A stretch of DNA of 34,643 bases. Origin: a virus. Of this stretch, positions 31,122 through 34,643 are shown one piece after another. Positions within the stretch are counted from its first letter, which is position 1. Every line of letters starts with the position of its first letter. The stretch lies in IMG/VR virus record IMGVR_UViG_3300025309_000278, positions 1 through 34,643 of that record; one strand, written 5' to 3'. The position numbers and the translations under genes were made by a program. The notes beneath the pieces were generated by a model. The model searched no databases. It was not told the origin of the DNA and saw only the letters and a program-made list of their open reading frames with translations.

Positions 31122-31574
31122 ATGCAGAAAAGAAAAAAACCTTTGCTCAAAAGTTCGGACGATTTTGCTTCTATTGGCGAGTACGTCAGCTATATCCGTG
31201 AGACCAGAGGATATACGCTGCAGGACGTTGTGGAACTGGTAAAAACTGCTATTAAAAATCAGGCACTTGATTCACAATGTTCCCTTTCGAGAGGATATCT
31301 TTCTAACCTCGAAACAGGAAAACATGCACACCCTTCACCTTTTAAATTAAAAGCCCTCGCTTTTATTTATAAAATTCCTTATGAGTCATTGCTGCAAAAA
31401 GCCGGATATTGGGAAAAAAGCATAGACAAATTAAAACAGGACACCGCTCTTACGCTGATGCTGAAGGAGGTCGATGATATGACTGACTCTGAGGTAACGT
31501 CGGTTATCGATTATATCGATTTTGTGAAGTCCAGACGGACATCAAATTATGAAAAACGCCCAAAAAAGGGCTAG
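31122..31574 (+). CDS. CI-like XRE repressor
   Basis: A 150-residue protein: helix-turn-helix (residues about 18-78, with YVSYIRETRGYTLQDVVELV and SLSRGYLSNLETGKHAHPSP), then LKALAFIYKIPYESLLQKAG and a helical C-terminus (LMLKEVDDMTDSEVTSVIDY). The combination of HTH, ImmA-type gene next in line and divergent Cro-like gene is the standard lysogeny control layout. It probably binds the operators at 31080-31103 and 23618-23641. The ImmA gene overlaps its end by 26 bases. Confidence 0.8.
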   Translation: MQKRKKPLLKSSDDFASIGEYVSYIRETRGYTLQDVVELVKTAIKNQALDSQCSLSRGYLSNLETGKHAHPSPFKLKALAFIYKIPYESLLQKAGYWEKSIDKLKQDTALTLMLKEVDDMTDSEVTSVIDYIDFVKSRRTSNYEKRPKKG

Positions 31575-32001
31575 GAAGATTGTACGAAAGTATAACCTGT
31601 CCACTGCCCCTATAGATTTAAATAAAATTATAGATAACGAGAATTTAGCCCTAGACGAATGGGATTTTAAAGGTCGGGTAAAGGAAGTATATGTAGGTGA
31701 CAGTATTGGTATTCTTCAAAGCGCAACTCCACGAAAAAAAAGAGAACTGATTGCCCATGCGTTGGGACATCATTTTATGCACGAAGGAAACCACATGTTT
31801 TTCGAGGAGAATGATCAGTTTGCAAAATTCAAACAAGAATATGAAGCGCAAAGCTTTGCTGCAGAATTACTTATGCCTCGCTCACTATTTAATAAGATGA
31901 AGCATTTATCGGTCAAAGAGATTGCTAACTATTTTTATGTAAATGAGGACCTCGTAAAATTTTATTTAAAGTTTTTTTTCAAAGGAGAAGTATGCCGATA
32001 G
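31549..32001 (+). CDS. ImmA/IrrE-family protein with altered catalytic motif
   Basis: A 150-residue protein. The family core reads RELIAHALGHHFMHEGNHM and EAQSFAAELLMPRSLF, with ID...NLALDEWDFKG at the start. In ImmA proteases the motif is HExGH. Here it is HALGH, so the catalytic Glu is replaced by Ala while both zinc-type histidines remain. Known ImmA proteins cleave the phage repressor after induction. This one may be inactive, or the Glu may be supplied elsewhere. It overlaps the repressor gene by 26 bases. Confidence 0.8.
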   Translation: MKNAQKRARKIVRKYNLSTAPIDLNKIIDNENLALDEWDFKGRVKEVYVGDSIGILQSATPRKKRELIAHALGHHFMHEGNHMFFEENDQFAKFKQEYEAQSFAAELLMPRSLFNKMKHLSVKEIANYFYVNEDLVKFYLKFFFKGEVCR

Positions 32002-32618
32002 CAATGCTTATTTTTATGGACGAGTCCGGAGATACCGGATTTAAATTCACTAAGGCATCAAGCCGTTTTTTTGTGCTGGCAATTGTTATTTTTGATAATC
32101 TTGAATCAGCAGAGAAAGCAAACGAGGCAATCAAGGATTTACGAAAAGAATTAAAGCTTTCAGACAAAACAGAGTTTAAATTCAGCACTGGCACAACGAG
32201 TAAAGTCAAAGCAAATTTTCTGCAGAAACTTTCAAAGCATGACTTCCGTTATAGAGCAATTGTTATAGATAAAGCTGCTCTCGCAAAGAGAGAGCCTAAT
32301 CCGGTTGATAGTTTATATATGCTGGTTGCCGACCAGTTATTTCTTCGAGCTGAAGACCGTATTACCAATGCTGCATTATTTGTAGACCGGACTACCTTTT
32401 CCTTTGTGCAGAAATTCAACACCTATTTAAGAAGGAGACTTAATACTGATATGCATAAATTACTTGGAGAGATAAAACACAAGGACTCAAGAGGTAATAA
32501 TCTTCTGCAGTTAGCTGACATGGTCTGTGGTGCGATTTACCGGAAGTATAATCGCGATGACGATACGTTTTATAAATTCATTAAAAAGAGAGAGGAAGAT
32601 CTTTGGAAGCCTTATTAA
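31992..32618 (+). CDS. DUF3800 protein (RNase H-like fold)
   Basis: A 208-residue protein with the family marks: MLIFMDESGDTGF at the start, DKTEFKF in the middle, NAALFVDRT and the C-terminal KHKDSRGNNLLQLADMVCGA. The acidic DES/DR/LQLAD residues suggest a nuclease-type active site. DUF3800 genes are often found in phages and near defence or exclusion genes; the biochemical role is not established. Its start overlaps the ImmA stop by ten bases, with AAAGGAGAAG in front. Confidence 0.82.
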   Translation: MPIAMLIFMDESGDTGFKFTKASSRFFVLAIVIFDNLESAEKANEAIKDLRKELKLSDKTEFKFSTGTTSKVKANFLQKLSKHDFRYRAIVIDKAALAKREPNPVDSLYMLVADQLFLRAEDRITNAALFVDRTTFSFVQKFNTYLRRRLNTDMHKLLGEIKHKDSRGNNLLQLADMVCGAIYRKYNRDDDTFYKFIKKREEDLWKPY

Positions 32619-32771
32619 ACAAATCGACCCCCGTAGCTGAGATGGATCGCTATTACTAGTGCCATCAGTTCCCTAAATAAGGTACTTTCACTACGAAGGT
32701 CATTCGGTATAAATACTTTATCAAATTTCCCTTATTTTGTCAAACGCTCCTGACTGCCTGTAAATTACATT
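32619..32771. other. Intergenic region before the integrase module
   Basis: No gene is seen. It holds inverted repeats (GATGG 32641-32645 with CCATC 32662-32666; AAATAAGG 32675-32682 with CCTTATTT 32730-32737) and a short stretch resembling the D-arm of a tRNA. Large serine integrases usually have attP close by, so it is one possible position, but no site was identified. Confidence 0.35.
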
Positions 32772-32846
32772 TGTTTACACAAGTGAACATAGGCGGACAG
32801 AAAGTTTATTGAGATAAATCACCATTCTCTGTAAGTTTATTTACAG
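32772..32846 (+). promoter_or_regulatory. Operator cluster and promoter before the 32849 gene and integrase
   Basis: TGTTTACACAAGTGAACA (32772-32789) is a near-palindrome with TGTTYAC half-sites. AAAGTTTATTGAGAT (32801-32815) has TTGAGA at 32809-32814, 17 bases before the weak -10 TAAGTT. CTGTAAGTTTATTTACAG (32829-32846) is a 6-bp inverted repeat abutting the start codon. Together they suggest tight control of the small gene and integrase. Confidence 0.5.
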
Positions 32847-32848
32847 AA

Positions 32849-33088
32849 ATGGAAAACAATAACTCAAAATCCCCAGAAAAAGAAATTAACGAACTACCGG
32901 CCAATTCTTTAGTTACTAGGGAAGAGTTGGACAAATTTAAAGAACTTGCACACAAAGAGTACGGAGTGGATCTAACTGATGCACAGGCATTTGAGCAAGC
33001 CACCGCTTTATTGCTTTTGTTCGATACTGTTATAGAAACGACTCTTGTTTCACGCAAAAAACGAGTTAACATCGACACAAGCTTTTAG
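32849..33088 (+). CDS. Small protein upstream of integrase
   Basis: A 79-residue acidic, helical protein (SLVTREELDKFKELAHKEYG, then EQATALLLLFDTVIETTLVS) with a short basic end. It sits immediately after an operator-rich region and 33 bases before the integrase start. Many phages encode a small recombination directionality or control protein there, but the sequence gives no proof. A similar 'KFKELxxKEYGVxLTDxxAxExA' pattern is typical of small phage or mobile-element proteins of unknown function. Confidence 0.55.
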   Translation: MENNNSKSPEKEINELPANSLVTREELDKFKELAHKEYGVDLTDAQAFEQATALLLLFDTVIETTLVSRKKRVNIDTSF

Positions 33089-33120
33089 CTGTTATTAGTT
33101 ATAGCCAGAATAAATCAAAC

Positions 33121-34643
33121 ATGAACACTTGTTTCATCTACTGTAGAAAATCATCGGAAGATAAAGACAGGCAGATTCTCTCACTGGACGACCAGGAGAG
33201 AACCTGTCGAGAGCTTGCAGCTGATAAAGGTCTTACTGTGCTTGGAATCTACAAAGAAAGTAAATCCGCCAAGCGTCCTGACAAAAGACCGGATTTTAAG
33301 GCAATGGTTGCTAGAGTGGCCAGTGGTGAAGCACACAATATCATCTGCTGGAAAGCTGACAGGCTCTGCCGAAACGCCAAGGAGGGAGGTACTCTCATCG
33401 ATCATGTCGACTATAATGGCATGCTTATTGTTACCCCCACAATGGACTATGACCGTAATAATTCCACCTTTCTTTTTATTGAGTTTGGCATGGCTACTAA
33501 ATTCAGTAAGGACTTATCCGATAATGTTAAGCGAGGAATGAATACAAAGGTTCAGAATGGCTGGAGACCTGGGTCTGCGCCACTCGGTTACATAAATGAT
33601 TTGTATAAGCCTAAAGGACAGAAGGAGGTCATGATAGATCCGGAACGGTTTGACCTTTGTCGTAAGTGGTGGGACATGATGCTTACTGGACAGGAGACAG
33701 TTGAAAGTTCACTTGAGAAAATCACCTCTTTGGGGCTTAAGAGTAAGAGAACAGGCAGGGCTGTGAGCAGAACAGAAGCATTTAGAATGTTTAGAAATAT
33801 CTTCTACGTTGGACTGTTCGACTATAACAAAGAGCGTTTTGACGGCAGACATAAACCTATGGTTACACTCAATGAGTATAATCGAGTGCAGGACATTATG
33901 GATGGCAGAACAAGGGTTCACAAACAAACTAATGACTTTTATTTCATGAAGCTTTTAAGGTGTGGTGAATGTGATTCGGGTATCACTGCAGACTATCATA
34001 CCAAAAAGTATAAAAATGGTAATTCCCAGATCTTTATTTATGCTAGGTGTGTTAAGAAAAAGGGTCCCTGTAAGCAAAAGTATCTCAATGCTGTTAGGTT
34101 GGAGGAACAGGTATTGGCATTCGTTAATAGTTTGGAGATAAAGCCTTCCTTCATAGATTGGGTAAGAACTAACCTCAAAAGAAGAAATGAGAAGGAATTC
34201 GATTTTGAAAGAATACAGAAGGGTAAATTTACTAAACGCCTTGATGCTATCCTAGCTGAAAAGAAAAATCTTTATGGAATGAAGATTGATGGGATGATAA
34301 ACGAAGAGGAATATCAAAAGGAAAAAACTAGGCTGTTGATGGAGGAAAAACAAACGAAAGGAAATATCTCGTCTGACGGTATTGAGTCTTGGACTAAGGT
34401 AATGGAAGAGGTGTTGGCTTTTGCATCAAATGTTACAAATATCTTCCATGAAGGTGACGTTGAGACGAAAAGAATGGTTTTGAGGATTCTTGGCTCGAAC
34501 CTGGTCTTATTTGATCAATTAGTGCGTATTGAAGCCAAAAATGCCTTTATTTATTTGAAAGACACCGAAAAAGTCATAACTGAGAAAAACGAGTGGCTCG
34601 AACCCAAAAACAGACCGACAAATCAAGCTAATCTAGCATTATT
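33121..34643 (+). CDS. Large serine recombinase (phage integrase), C-terminus cut by window
   Basis: 507 codons to the window edge with no stop. Residues 1-130 are the resolvase catalytic domain: FIYCRKSSEDKDRQILSLDD supplies the nucleophilic Ser (S11), followed by ERTCRELAADKG and NIICWKADRLCRNA (the Arg cluster). The recombinase domain contains GRHKPMVTLNEYNRVQDIMD. A zinc ribbon (CGECDSG, then CVKKKGPCKQK) and a long C-terminal coiled coil follow. It would join attP to the host attB by double-strand cleavage. Nearly full length for the family (usually about 500-550). No good Shine-Dalgarno. Confidence 0.88.
   Translation, partial: MNTCFIYCRKSSEDKDRQILSLDDQERTCRELAADKGLTVLGIYKESKSAKRPDKRPDFKAMVARVASGEAHNIICWKADRLCRNAKEGGTLIDHVDYNGMLIVTPTMDYDRNNSTFLFIEFGMATKFSKDLSDNVKRGMNTKVQNGWRPGSAPLGYINDLYKPKGQKEVMIDPERFDLCRKWWDMMLTGQETVESSLEKITSLGLKSKRTGRAVSRTEAFRMFRNIFYVGLFDYNKERFDGRHKPMVTLNEYNRVQDIMDGRTRVHKQTNDFYFMKLLRCGECDSGITADYHTKKYKNGNSQIFIYARCVKKKGPCKQKYLNAVRLEEQVLAFVNSLEIKPSFIDWVRTNLKRRNEKEFDFERIQKGKFTKRLDAILAEKKNLYGMKIDGMINEEEYQKEKTRLLMEEKQTKGNISSDGIESWTKVMEEVLAFASNVTNIFHEGDVETKRMVLRILGSNLVLFDQLVRIEAKNAFIYLKDTEKVITEKNEWLEPKNRPTNQANLAL

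Noticed and set aside
32620-32720. tRNA-like segment (CCCCCGTAGCTGAGATGGAT) before the integrase module
   Set aside because: The D-arm-like part is suggestive, but no matching acceptor stem, anticodon loop or T-arm could be aligned, so it is not called a tRNA. A tRNAscan/ARAGORN run would settle it.
1-34643. CRISPR arrays, rRNA genes and insertion sequences
   Set aside because: No regularly spaced direct repeats, rRNA-like sequence or transposase was seen in either strand.

Overview
The window looks like most of a temperate, short-tailed (podovirus-like) phage or prophage. The host is probably a Patescibacteria/CPR bacterium of the Microgenomates type. The host call is inference. It rests on the AT-rich sequence, standard-code stops (TGA used as stop in ATGA overlaps), and the style of several genes: a KhpA-like KH protein and small secreted PepSY-like and MltG-like proteins. 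No rRNA, no convincing tRNA and no CRISPR array was seen.

Layout, left to right. (1) 1-13120, all minus strand: virion genes read right to left. They encode small capsid-associated proteins, an acidic scaffold, an SU10-type major capsid protein, a SAP-domain protein, small structural proteins, a KH-domain RNA-binding protein, a virion amidase, an SU10-type adaptor, a tail/nozzle-like protein, a trimeric fibre, and a partial large protein with glycine-rich hydrophobic stretches and a degenerate J-like domain. No tape-measure, tube or sheath gene is visible, which fits a short tail. (2) 13283-18968, mainly plus strand: an accessory cassette with PadR regulator, ArsC-like reductase, P-type cation ATPase, a truncated MFS start joined to a lytic transglycosylase, an XRE regulator and a lone response regulator. 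It lies between the capsid genes and the portal gene. (3) 18972-20828, minus: portal. (4) 20967-25114, minus: a second accessory block with an ECF sigma factor, a membrane anti-sigma factor carrying a PepSY-like domain, a secreted protein with the same domain, and three other exported or anchored proteins. (5) 25211-30979, minus: a DUF2292 protein, terminase large and small subunits, ParB-methyltransferase, small proteins, a nuclease-like protein, a replication initiator and a Cro-like regulator. (6) 31122-34643, plus: lysogeny module with XRE repressor, ImmA-like protein, DUF3800 protein, a small protein and a large serine integrase running off the window.

The most interesting signals are regulatory. 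Two minus-strand promoters, one before the capsid module and one before portal, share their -35/-10 spacing, an ACAGTTC spacer box, a CCTAACGAA...TCGGGG leader motif and a following strong hairpin. They look like sister late promoters with an attenuator that has not been named. A second element (AAAGTTTATTGAGAT) sits over the -35 of three promoters, and two of these share an extended upstream box. A third element, a 16-bp palindrome (GTAAGAATAATCTTAC) inside a longer 24-nt match, lies just downstream of the repressor promoter and also just downstream of the promoter of the secreted PepSY-like gene. This suggests that the lysogeny switch controls a surface-protein gene.
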